A stretch of DNA of 9,306 nucleotides from NCBI GenBank assembly GCA_030623035.1, contig JAUXFK010000111.1:1-9306 (forward strand). Direction: 5' to 3'. The notes under the pieces were generated by a model. The model saw only the letters and a list, made by a program, of their open reading frames with translations, did not search any database and was not told where the DNA came from. Shown here one piece after another: positions 1-6,304 of the stretch (its first letter is position 1; each line of letters opens with the position of its first letter). Source of the DNA: Deltaproteobacteria bacterium (GTDB lineage: Bacteria; Desulfobacterota; UBA8473). The position numbers and the translations under genes are program-made.

Positions 1-45
1 CCCTCAAACAATTTGCAATTTTTCGCTTCGCTCTATTTGAATCTT

Positions 46-196
46 GTAACAGTTTAGCTTTTTTAAATTTGATTGCCGTTGAAGCTTGGCCAGTGCTTTC
101 TGTTTCATAAGGCTAAAATAATACTGAATCTTTAACAAAATAACTCAAAAATGTTCGTCAAAGACCATCCAAATTATTATTTGGCTAAACAGTTAC
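46..196. repeat. AT-rich intergenic element with inverted ends (copy A)
   Basis: Positions 1-263 contain no credible gene. Within them, GTAACAGTTTAGC (46-58) is mirrored by GCTAAACAGTTAC (184-196), matching at 12 of 13 positions as an inverted repeat. A related inverted end, GCTAAAATAATAC, lies at 112-124. The block 46-124 resembles 6305-6575: 21 of 24 bases agree across the segment ending in CGTTGAAGCTTG (66-89 versus 6516-6539), and about 26 of 36 agree in the stretch after it. A short hairpin, CCAAAT-TATT-ATTTGG, sits at 169-184. No transposase or ORF lies inside. It looks like a small non-autonomous, MITE-like repeat, but its true boundaries cannot be fixed from two copies. Confidence 0.5.
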
Positions 197-263
197 GATT
201 ATTTATAGGTATCTTATTTACTCGTTGATGGTCGTCCCCCAATTCCACATATAATTTTGAAGT

Positions 264-518
264 TTACATCCTTCCCTTCAAATAGGCATTCATTTTTTCG
301 TTTGATAAAGCTACATCAAGAGGAACTCCTTCCCCGTTAACGAAGACAGTTGTAGAACTTTTAATCTCAAAGTCTTTAGCCTCTTGCGAGTCATTTTTAT
401 AAATGTCTAAATCAATTGAATCTTCGAAGTTTTTTTTCATGTTTTTGGCCACACCTATGGCTGTTTGACAACTTCTTCAAGCTGGATTTCCACTATGAAA
501 AACAATAAGCCTAATCAT
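264..518 (-). CDS. Candidate thioredoxin-like selenoprotein with a UxxC motif (84 codons, TGA read as Sec)
   Basis: Read from the ATG at 518-516, the frame is open to the TAA at 266-264 except for one TGA at 479-477. With that TGA as selenocysteine, the protein begins MIRLIVFHSGNPA-U-RSCQTA and has a Sec14-Arg-Ser-Cys17 motif. This is the CxxC position of a thioredoxin/glutaredoxin fold. The predicted order fits that fold: strand 2-8, redox turn and helix 14-31, strand about 34-40, helix about 43-50, strand about 54-58 (TTVFVNG), C-terminal helix about 68-82. The usual cis-Pro of TPT is replaced (STTVF). A SECIS-like hairpin follows the TGA. Without recoding, only a 62-residue ORF from a GTG at 452 remains, and it lacks both the first strand and the redox motif. 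The Shine-Dalgarno before 518 is weak (AAAGAA). No selA, selB or selC is in the window. Seen: frame, motif and hairpin. Inferred: Sec insertion and redox function. Alternatives are a Cys-to-stop mutation, a sequencing error or a pseudogene. The substrate is unknown. Confidence 0.72.
448..461 (-). promoter_or_regulatory. Putative bacterial SECIS stem-loop
   Basis: In the minus-strand transcript, GCCAU-AGGU-GUGGC forms a 5-bp stem (one G-U pair, at the top) with the loop AGGU. The stem begins 15 nt, and the loop 20 nt, after the UGA at 479-477. The established bacterial SECIS pattern is a short hairpin with G in the first two loop positions, 16-37 nt after UGA. E. coli fdhF has an AGGUCU loop at a similar distance. 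The match in loop and spacing is good. The lower stem is weak: only GUU(472-470)/AAC(443-441) can pair across a large internal loop. The GTG that an ORF caller would choose as a start lies inside this stem. Confidence 0.6.
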
Positions 519-536
519 TATTAATTTCTTTTTTCA

Positions 537-542
537 ATTATA
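537..542 (-). promoter_or_regulatory. Possible -10 box for the selenoprotein gene
   Basis: A perfect TATAAT reads on the minus strand at 542-537, 18 nt before the ATG at 518, implying a start point near 530 and a very short leader. No good -35 hexamer lies 16-18 bp upstream, where the GC-rich hairpin element ends. The assignment rests on one hexamer in AT-rich DNA. Confidence 0.35.
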
Positions 543-545
543 ATC

Positions 546-717
546 CGGTAATGGTATGATGCGGCGTTGACTTACAGCCGATTGGACGGGCGCGAGCTTG
601 CTCGCGGTCGGCCGGGCGGATGTTGGTCTAATGGCTTGTTAGGGCAGCGCTTGCGCGGCGCTGGCAAGCCATTGGACGAAGTCAACGCCGCATTACCGCG
701 ACGCGCAAGCGTCGCGC
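546..717. repeat. GC-rich multi-hairpin intergenic element
   Basis: This block is strikingly GC-rich against AT-rich flanks and folds into nested stems. The outer arms ATGCGGCGTTGACTT (559-573) and AAGTCAACGCCGCAT (679-693) are perfect inverses. A further CGGTAATG at 546-553 pairs with 691-698 if an 8-nt insertion in the left arm is skipped. Inside are a 7-bp hairpin at 591-606 (CGCGAGC-TT-GCTCGCG) and a 13-bp stem with one G-T wobble between 626-638 and 665-677. The latter encloses CAGCGC/GCGCTG. A third hairpin, CGCGACGC-GCAA-GCGTCGCG, abuts it at 697-716. No ORF is present. The cloverleaf-like layout suggests a palindromic mobile or REP-like element. Its family is not recognised. Confidence 0.65.
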
Positions 718-836
718 TAACATAATATTAACCAACACCTATATCCCTTAGTCTATGATAATGAAAGACAAAATACAACACAAAAAAATGAAGGAAACCG
801 CTTGAGCTTGGTTGTGATTTAAGTTATTGTATATGA

Positions 837-932
837 GTAACTACTCAGGTTGTCAGGTTCAAACCCTCCCTGGCGCGACTTTTCTGGAAGACGCACCAGG
901 GCAGGCCCGGAACTTTGAACCTGAGTAGTTAC
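837..932. repeat. Hairpin element bounded by GTAACTACTCAG
   Basis: GTAACTACTCAGGTT (837-851) and AACCTGAGTAGTTAC (918-932) are a perfect 15-bp inverted pair. The interior also pairs: CAGGTTCAAA (854-863) with TTTGAACCTG (914-923), and CCCTGGCGCG (868-877) with CGCACCAGGG (892-901) at 9 of 10 positions. CAGGTT is duplicated within the left arm, so the two outer pairings compete. The same 12-mer GTAACTACTCAG occurs twice near the right end of the window. No coding potential is seen. It resembles a short palindromic (REP/MITE-type) repeat. Confidence 0.65.
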
Positions 933-944
933 GTATATGATAGA

Positions 945-950
945 TATAAT
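945..950 (+). promoter_or_regulatory. Possible -10 box upstream of recD2
   Basis: TATAAT lies 13 bp outside the 837-932 hairpin and 72 bp before the longest recD2 start. No convincing -35 is seen at 16-18 bp spacing, where the hairpin arm would lie. This is weak evidence, listed because it is the only good hexamer in the leader. Confidence 0.28.
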
Positions 951-1021
951 ATTAGAAAACAAAAAGGATACACGAATAAGGATCAGAACCTCACTGATGA
1001 ATTGAAGGCAAAAGAGACCCG

Positions 1022-3229
1022 ATGGGGTTTGCCAGATTAAAAGAGAAAGCCATGCTTTGTGATCTTCAGGGCCAGATCGAAAGAATTACCTATACAAACG
1101 ATGAAAACGGTTTCACCATAGCAAAGGTAAAGGTGTATGGACATCGGGAACTCGTTGCTGTTGTTGGGAATCTCATTGCACCAACACCCGGAGAGGTCAT
1201 AAAGATGAGGGGCGAATGGGTCAACCATCCGAAATACGGAGAACAGTTTAAGATCGCAGATTATAAGACCGCTGTTCCCGCTTCAGTCTATGGGATACAA
1301 AAATACCTTGGCTCCGGTCTTATCAAAGGTATTGGCCCTGTAATGTCCAAGAGGATCGTAAATAAGTTTGGAAAGGAAACCCTTGATATCATCGAAGTTG
1401 AAATAGACAGGCTCTTAGAGGTTGAAGGTGTCGGTAAAAAGCGGATAAAGATGATTGCACAGGCCTGGGCTGAGCAAAAAGAGATCAGAGAAGTAATGCT
1501 CTTCCTCCAGTCTCATGAGGTAAGCTCAGGTTATGCAACAAAGATATTCAAGCAGTATGGTGACCGATCCATTGAGGTGGTTAAGAGTAACCCTTACAGC
1601 CTGGCAACAGACATCTTTGGTATTGGCTTTGTAACTGCCGACACTATCGCGGAGAAACTGGGATTCAGCAAGGATTGTGAAATAAGGGCAGAGGCAGGTA
1701 TACTCTATGTGCTAAATCAACTGGCAGATGAAGGTCATGTGTATTTTCCATATGTGCATCTTATTGAAAAGTGCCGGGAGATCCTTCAGGTTGATAGAGA
1801 GGTTATTGTAAAGGCATTCGGAAAGATTGCTGTAGATCAGAGGATTGTAATCGAAGACCTTAATGATACGATTGAAGAGTTCAAAGAAGACAATAAGGCG
1901 GTTTACCTGGCAAAATTCCATGTTTGTGAAACCAATGTCGCTGCCCGGCTTAAGACACTGATAAATACACCAAAGTCAATCAGAAAGATAGACACAAAAA
2001 AGGCAATAAAGTGGGTTATGAAAAGGCTTTCCATGGATCTGGCACAAAGACAGATCGATGCGGTTAACTGTGCGATTCAGAATAAGGTTATGGTCATTAC
2101 AGGAGGACCCGGTACAGGAAAAACCACCATTATAAAAGCGATCCTCATGATATTTCAAAAGCTTGGCGTAAAGATCATGCTCGCTGCTCCAACAGGCAGG
2201 GCTGCGAAAAGAATGATCGAGACCACCGGTCATGAGGCAAAGACCATTCACCGCATGCTGGAGTATAGCATCCAGAAGGGAGGGTTTCAAAGAAACGACA
2301 GGCACCTGCTGAACTGTGATCTGATCATTATAGATGAGGCTTCAATGATCGATACTGTATTGATGCATCACCTTTTAAAAGCCATTTCTCCTTATGCAAC
2401 CTTCATTCTCGTAGGAGATGTAAATCAACTTCCATCTGTAGGCGCAGGAAATGTCCTCAGAGATATCATCTCATCCGGTGCAGTTCCTGTAGTGGAATTA
2501 AGCGAGATATTCCGACAGGCAAAGGAGAGCCTGATCGTTGTCAATGCACATAAAATCAATAACGGGATAATCCCGTCATTTAAACCTTCCGGAAATAGCC
2601 TGGACGACTTCTATTTTATTGAACAGGAAGACCCAAAAGAGGTGCTTGATATAATATTGGAACTCACCAAAGAGAGGATCCCAAGGAGATTCGGTCTTAA
2701 CCCTGTGGATGATATCCAGGTGCTTACCCCCATGCACAAGGGTACTTTGGGTTCCGCAAATTTAAATAAAGAGCTTCAAAAGGCCCTCAACCCCGTTGAA
2801 CAGGAGGGTATAATGCAAGGTTTCAGGAATTTTAAGATTAATGACAAGGTCATGCAGATAAAGAACAACTATGAAAAAGAAGTCTTTAACGGAGATATTG
2901 GCAGAATCACAAATATCGATTACGAAACTCAGGAGGTGGTAATATCGATCGATGGCAGAGATGTAATCTATAGTTTTGCAGATCTCGATGAGATTGTGTT
3001 GGCTTATGCGGTTTCGGTTCACAAGTCACAGGGGTCTGAATATCCCGCGATAGTGTTGCCTGTTTTATCCCAGCATTATATTCTATTACAGAGGAACCTG
3101 ATATATACGGGGGTAACCAGAGGTAAGAGATTGGTGGTAATGGTTGGTACAAAGAAGGCCCTGGCAATCGGAGTTAAAAACAATAAAACCCGGAAAAGGT
3201 ATACATATTTAGAACACCGGCTGAGATAG
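1022..3229 (+). CDS. recD2: RecD2-type ATP-dependent 5'-3' DNA helicase
   Basis: This is a full-length superfamily 1B helicase of the RecD2/TraA-like group. It has an N-terminal OB-like region (about 12-85) and helix-hairpin-helix repeats (about 98-150, including GSGLIKGIGP and EVEGVGKKR). The helicase core has Walker A GGPGTGKTT (361-369), motif Ia APTGRAAKRM, Walker B IIIDEAS (Asp438-Glu439), motif III LVGDVNQLPSVGAGN, and C-terminal YAVSVHKSQGSEYP (His667) followed by LIYTGVTRGK. The length of about 735 residues is normal for RecD2. It has no recB or recC neighbour, as usual for RecD2, which acts outside RecBCD in repair and replication-fork processing. The start is uncertain. Position 1022 gives the longest frame, but the ATG at 1052 (MLCDLQGQIERITY) fits better, since relatives begin only a few residues before GxIERI. 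It is transcribed alone, with 100 bp to the next gene. Confidence 0.93.
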   Translation: MGFARLKEKAMLCDLQGQIERITYTNDENGFTIAKVKVYGHRELVAVVGNLIAPTPGEVIKMRGEWVNHPKYGEQFKIADYKTAVPASVYGIQKYLGSGLIKGIGPVMSKRIVNKFGKETLDIIEVEIDRLLEVEGVGKKRIKMIAQAWAEQKEIREVMLFLQSHEVSSGYATKIFKQYGDRSIEVVKSNPYSLATDIFGIGFVTADTIAEKLGFSKDCEIRAEAGILYVLNQLADEGHVYFPYVHLIEKCREILQVDREVIVKAFGKIAVDQRIVIEDLNDTIEEFKEDNKAVYLAKFHVCETNVAARLKTLINTPKSIRKIDTKKAIKWVMKRLSMDLAQRQIDAVNCAIQNKVMVITGGPGTGKTTIIKAILMIFQKLGVKIMLAAPTGRAAKRMIETTGHEAKTIHRMLEYSIQKGGFQRNDRHLLNCDLIIIDEASMIDTVLMHHLLKAISPYATFILVGDVNQLPSVGAGNVLRDIISSGAVPVVELSEIFRQAKESLIVVNAHKINNGIIPSFKPSGNSLDDFYFIEQEDPKEVLDIILELTKERIPRRFGLNPVDDIQVLTPMHKGTLGSANLNKELQKALNPVEQEGIMQGFRNFKINDKVMQIKNNYEKEVFNGDIGRITNIDYETQEVVISIDGRDVIYSFADLDEIVLAYAVSVHKSQGSEYPAIVLPVLSQHYILLQRNLIYTGVTRGKRLVVMVGTKKALAIGVKNNKTRKRYTYLEHRLR

Positions 3230-3240
3230 AGATGGCTTTT

Positions 3241-3259
3241 TCAAGTTAAATTTACTTGA
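3241..3259. promoter_or_regulatory. Palindrome overlapping the -35 of the crotonase promoter
   Basis: TCAAGTTAAATTTACTTGA pairs at 8 of 9 positions around position 3250 and covers the first bases of the -35 hexamer. A repressor operator would sit here, for example for a TetR- or FadR-type regulator of acyl-CoA genes. No regulator is in the window, and I do not recognise a family consensus. Confidence 0.35.
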
Positions 3260-3284
3260 CGCAACAGGTTCTTTTCCCTATACT
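3256..3284 (+). promoter_or_regulatory. Sigma-70-type promoter for the crotonase-fold gene
   Basis: TTGACG (3256-3261) and TATACT (3279-3284) are separated by exactly 17 bp, 46 bp before the start codon. The expected transcript start is near 3291. A strong Shine-Dalgarno AGGAGG follows at 3316-3321. Among the promoters in this window it is the closest to consensus. Confidence 0.68.
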
Positions 3285-3329
3285 TCTTGTATTAGAGTGT
3301 GTTTAAAAAAATAATAGGAGGAGTGGTTT

Positions 3330-4193
3330 ATGGATTTCAAGTACATTATTTACGAAAAGGAAGATGCAATAGCAAAGATAACTCTAAACAGACCCGAAGT
3401 GCTCAATGTCATGGATTTCCCCGGTGATGGTGGTATATACGATGAATTTATGGAAGCATTGGATATCGCAGCAGACGATGATGACATAAAGGTTATGATA
3501 ATAAAAGGGAATGGCAGGTCTTTTTGTGCCGGTCATGACCTCTCTCGTATCTACAAGGTTTATGAAGAGCAGGATGCCGAGCCAGGGAAGCGCAGACCCA
3601 GTCAGCGTGCAAGGCTGAAGATTGACAGGAAATGGCTGGGAGGCCATCAGAAGATATTGCTTTTTCCAAAGATTACGATTGCTCAGGTCCATGGGCACTG
3701 TATTGGTGAAGGTGCAGTGATTGCAGAGATGAGCGACATTGCCATTGTGGCGGATGACGCTCATATCAGCCATGCAGAGCAGAGGCTTGGTTTTGCAGGC
3801 AGCGGCATTAACCTGATACCACTGTATCAGATGTTGGGTTATAAAAGAGCAAGATGGATGGTGTTATCAGGAGATGCGATAGATGGAAAGGAAGCAGAAA
3901 GGATTGGCTGGGCAACCAGGAGCGTACCTTCTGAAAAACTGGAAGAAGAAGTCGAAAAGGTGGCGGCAAGGATGACGCTTCTGCCCAAAGACGGGATTAT
4001 GATCGGTAAGGCATCCAATCAGTGGATATGCGATATAATCGGTCTTAATGCAGGCCTGTCGCATGCATATATAACGCATACACTATTTACAAATTTGAGG
4101 TTTGAACCTGAAGAATATAATTTTGTAAAGGGTAGGAAAGACAAGGGGACAAGAGAGGGCATCCACAAAAGGGATGAAAGGTATAAAAAGTAA
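3330..4193 (+). CDS. Enoyl-CoA hydratase/isomerase (crotonase) family protein
   Basis: This is a complete crotonase-fold protein of 287 residues, typical in length, starting 8 nt after AGGAGG. Seen: the N-terminal strand pattern ITLNRPEVLN (17-26), the oxyanion-hole segment SFCAGHDL (64-71), the second oxyanion-hole region HGHCIGEGAV (121-130), and AEQRLGFAGSG (149-159), which corresponds to the PExxLGxxPGxGG segment of the family. The family acts on acyl-CoA thioesters in fatty-acid or aromatic-acid breakdown. When aligned to rat mitochondrial hydratase from the conserved Asp, the second catalytic Glu (rat Glu164) is present as Glu150. The first (rat Glu144) falls on Val130. A one-glutamate site is more usual for enoyl-CoA isomerases and other crotonases than for a classical hydratase. 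The exact reaction is therefore unresolved. A loop rich in Lys, Arg and Glu (about 76-100) follows the oxyanion segment. It is probably monocistronic. Confidence 0.88.
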   Translation: MDFKYIIYEKEDAIAKITLNRPEVLNVMDFPGDGGIYDEFMEALDIAADDDDIKVMIIKGNGRSFCAGHDLSRIYKVYEEQDAEPGKRRPSQRARLKIDRKWLGGHQKILLFPKITIAQVHGHCIGEGAVIAEMSDIAIVADDAHISHAEQRLGFAGSGINLIPLYQMLGYKRARWMVLSGDAIDGKEAERIGWATRSVPSEKLEEEVEKVAARMTLLPKDGIMIGKASNQWICDIIGLNAGLSHAYITHTLFTNLRFEPEEYNFVKGRKDKGTREGIHKRDERYKK

Positions 4194-4231
4194 ATTCGAC
4201 CTTTGTAATCATACCTGTTTCGCTAAATCAT

Positions 4232-4267
4232 AAAGAGCATTTTCTAAGATTTCCTTTTTTGCTCTTT
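4232..4267. other. Weak hairpin downstream of the crotonase gene
   Basis: AAAGAGC (4232-4238) and GCTCTTT (4261-4267) form a 7-bp inverted repeat with a 22-nt AT-rich loop, 38 bp after the stop codon. There is no downstream T-run, so it is not a standard intrinsic terminator, but it is the nearest candidate for a transcript end. Confidence 0.28.
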
Positions 4268-4291
4268 CATGTGAGTTCTTTGACCAATCTA

Positions 4292-4367
4292 TGACTTGCC
4301 CTGTTAGCTATTAGAATCGCCTTTCAACCTGAAAGATTGGATTACTAGCCTTTAACAGGGCAGGTCA
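4292..4367. repeat. Large imperfect hairpin upstream of hcp
   Basis: TGACTTGCCCTGTTA (4292-4306) and TAACAGGGCAGGTCA (4353-4367) pair at 14 positions plus one G-T wobble. Inside, GCTA (4307-4310) pairs with TAGC (4346-4349), and CTTTCA-ACC-TGAAAG forms an apical hairpin at 4321-4335. A competing 7-bp pairing is possible between CCAATCT (4284-4290) and AGATTGG (4334-4340). It ends 89 bp upstream of the hcp operator, before the predicted transcript start. It is therefore more likely a palindromic repeat than a leader RNA. The rest of 4194-4455 shows nothing further. Confidence 0.5.
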
Positions 4368-4455
4368 CCTATATCTTCAAAAATTCACCCGATCACTCAA
4401 AGCAGAATTGAACCACCATAGATTTATTTTGCCTCTTTAAAAAAATCTTTTTTTC

Positions 4456-4469
4456 TTGACTTAAGTCAA
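4456..4469. promoter_or_regulatory. CRP/FNR-type (HcpR-like) operator of hcp
   Basis: TTGACTTAAGTCAA is a perfect 14-bp palindrome of the TTGAC-N4-GTCAA class recognised by CRP/FNR-superfamily regulators such as FNR, DNR/NnrR and HcpR. Its centre (4462.5) is exactly 41.5 bp upstream of the start point implied by the -10 box TATATT, the class II activator position. HcpR control of hcp is established knowledge for several delta-proteobacteria. Assignment to HcpR rather than another member is inference. Confidence 0.72.
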
Positions 4470-4491
4470 TGACAAAAAGATCTAAGGTTAT

Positions 4492-4497
4492 TATATT
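4492..4497 (+). promoter_or_regulatory. -10 box of the hcp promoter
   Basis: TATATT lies 22 bp after the operator, with an implied start near 4504. The expected -35 region is occupied by the operator and has no good consensus hexamer, as expected for an activator-dependent promoter. This start point falls inside the longer ORF that begins at 4500, which supports the downstream start for hcp. Confidence 0.5.
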
Positions 4498-4571
4498 GGA
4501 TGCAAGAACGAAAAAGGACGGGTCTTATAAGTAAAAAACCAAACCATACAAATGAGAAAGGAGGTAATCGG

Positions 4572-6200
4572 ATGTTTTGTTATCAGTGTGAACAGACAGC
4601 AAAAGGCGAGGGGTGTACCAGTATTGGGGTTTGCGGGAAACAGCCGGATGTGGCAGCATTGCAGGATCTTCTCCTGCATGCACTCAAAGGGCTGTCCCTC
4701 TACTTTGTGGCAGGCCAAAAGGTGGGTGTGATTGACCATGATGTCAATGCCTTTACCTGTGAGGCTATTTTTTCTACATTGACGAATGTGAATTTTGATC
4801 CGGATCGGTTTGTCCAACTAATCAACCGCTGCGTGGTTCTTAGGGATAGTCTCAAGGAAAAGGTAAAAGAGGCAGGCGGAGATGTAGACTTCAAAGAAGA
4901 TGCTGCCACATTTAAACCCGAGACCGGCTTAGATGGCCTTGTGAAGCAGGGGGAGGCTGTGGGTGTAAAATCCGATCCTGATGTTGATCCGGATATCAAC
5001 TCTTTGCGTCAGGTTTTGATTTACGGGATCAAAGGGGTCGCTGCTTATGCGGATCACGCTCGTATCCTCAAAAAGGAAGATGAAAGAGTATACGCGTTTA
5101 TCAACGAAGGTCTTGCCGCCACTTTGGACAAGGATTTAACTGTGGACAATTTGGTGGGGCTGGTTCTCAAATGCGGAGAAATCAACCTAAGGGCAATGGA
5201 ATTGCTCGATGCGGCAAATACAGAGACATACGGCCACCCTGTTCCCACTAAGGTGCCACTCGGCGCAAAGAAGGGCAAGGCCATCCTTGTATCCGGACAC
5301 GATCTGAAAGATCTGGAGGAGATTCTGAAACAGAGCGAAGGAAAGGGGATCAACATTTATACTCACGGCGAGATGCTTCCCTGTCATGGGTATCCGGAAT
5401 TGAAAAAGTATCCTCACTTTTATGGTCATTACGGGACTGCCTGGCAGAACCAGGCAAAAGAGTTTGCAGCATTTCCAGGTGCCATATTGATGACCACAAA
5501 TTGCATACAGAAACCGAAAGATATATACAAGGACAACATATTCACAACAGGCCTGGTTGGATGGCCTGGAGTAACCCATATAGCGGATAAAGATTTTACT
5601 ATGGTGATCGAAAAGGCTCTGGAACTTCCGGGTTTTCCTGAAGACACAAACGGCAGGTCAGTCATGGTAGGTTTTGCCCGCAATGCAGTATTGGGGGTTG
5701 CAGATAAGATTATCGAAGCGGTCAAAGGCAAGGCATTGCGCCACTTCTTCCTGGTTGCAGGATGCGATGGTGCCAAACCAGGGAGGAATTACTACACAGA
5801 GTTTGTAGATAAGATTCCCAGAGATTGTGTGGTTTTGACTTTAGCCTGTGGTAAGTTCCGTTTCTTTGACAAAGACCTGGGTGATATCGGTGGCATCCCC
5901 AGGCTATTGGACGTGGGTCAGTGCAATGATGCTTACTCGGCGATTCAGATAGCTGTTGCTTTAGCCAATGCCTTTGAGTGCGGGGTAAACGATCTTCCTC
6001 TCTCCATTATCCTTTCCTGGTATGAGCAAAAGGCAGTGGCGATTCTATTGACGCTGTTTCACCTCGGCATCAAAGACATACGACTGGGACCGACGCTTCC
6101 TGCTTTTATTACACCCAATGTGCTGGATGTTCTGGTTAAGAATTTCAATATTATGCCCATCAGCACTGTGGACGAGGATATCAAGGCGATACTTGGATAA
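4572..6200 (+). CDS. hcp: Hybrid cluster protein (prismane protein), class-I type
   Basis: The 542-residue product carries all recognisable cofactor ligands. The N-terminal motif C3-x2-C6-x8-C15-x5-C21 (MFCYQCEQTAKGEGC...) binds the cubane Fe-S cluster. Its spacing is that of Desulfovibrio-type proteins rather than the wider E. coli type. Hybrid-cluster ligands matching D. vulgaris Hcp are His243 (SGHDLKDL), Glu267 (YTHGEM), Cys311 (TTNC), Cys398 (VAGCDGAKPG, the persulfide position), Cys426 (LACGKF), Cys451 (GQCND), Glu485 and Lys487 (WYEQK). The enzyme is cytoplasmic. Purified family members reduce hydroxylamine to ammonia and act as nitric oxide reductases. The frame extends back to 4500, but AAGGAGGT at 4558-4565 serves the ATG at 4572, where the family's usual N-terminus begins. 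The upstream CRP/FNR-type site predicts induction by nitrosative stress. Nothing looks degraded. Confidence 0.96.
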   Translation: MFCYQCEQTAKGEGCTSIGVCGKQPDVAALQDLLLHALKGLSLYFVAGQKVGVIDHDVNAFTCEAIFSTLTNVNFDPDRFVQLINRCVVLRDSLKEKVKEAGGDVDFKEDAATFKPETGLDGLVKQGEAVGVKSDPDVDPDINSLRQVLIYGIKGVAAYADHARILKKEDERVYAFINEGLAATLDKDLTVDNLVGLVLKCGEINLRAMELLDAANTETYGHPVPTKVPLGAKKGKAILVSGHDLKDLEEILKQSEGKGINIYTHGEMLPCHGYPELKKYPHFYGHYGTAWQNQAKEFAAFPGAILMTTNCIQKPKDIYKDNIFTTGLVGWPGVTHIADKDFTMVIEKALELPGFPEDTNGRSVMVGFARNAVLGVADKIIEAVKGKALRHFFLVAGCDGAKPGRNYYTEFVDKIPRDCVVLTLACGKFRFFDKDLGDIGGIPRLLDVGQCNDAYSAIQIAVALANAFECGVNDLPLSIILSWYEQKAVAILLTLFHLGIKDIRLGPTLPAFITPNVLDVLVKNFNIMPISTVDEDIKAILG

Positions 6201-6224
6201 AATTGTTGGTAACTTGAAGCTTGG

Positions 6225-6285
6225 CGGGCTGTTGCCGAAAAACAACATCCATATTAAGACGAATTGGGGTTTGGACAACAGCCCG
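6225..6285. terminator. Inverted repeat after hcp, possible transcript end
   Basis: CGGGCTGTTG (6225-6234) and CAACAGCCCG (6276-6285) are perfect 10-bp inverses starting 24 bp after the hcp stop. A smaller internal hairpin (GTTG/CAAC, 6231-6246) competes with it. The loop is 41 nt and the following sequence is AT-rich without a clean T-run. It could stabilise the 3' end or be another repeat, rather than a classical Rho-independent terminator. Confidence 0.4.
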
Positions 6286-6304
6286 TAATAAAGTAATAAA
6301 ATAG

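Noticed and set aside
264..452. A 62-residue minus-strand gene starting at the GTG at 452
   Set aside because: The GTG has no ribosome site, lies inside the SECIS-like stem, and would remove the first strand and redox motif of the thioredoxin-like fold. The frame continues upstream through a single TGA to an ATG.
546..717. Integron attC site (GCCCTAACAAGCCATT on the minus strand)
   Set aside because: One half resembles an attC core, but no matching GTTRRRY partner is at the far end, the outer palindrome reads GTT...AAC rather than AAC...GTT, and no integrase or cassette is present.
854..880. tRNA 3' end (GGTTCAAACCC followed by CCTGGCGCGA)
   Set aside because: It resembles a T-loop, but no matching acceptor, D-arm or anticodon arm lies upstream, and the segment is better explained as an arm of the 837-932 hairpin.
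4500..4571. N-terminal extension of Hcp from the ATG at 4500
   Set aside because: The family starts at MFCYQC, AAGGAGGT serves the ATG at 4572, and the predicted transcript start (near 4504) is downstream of the earlier ATG.
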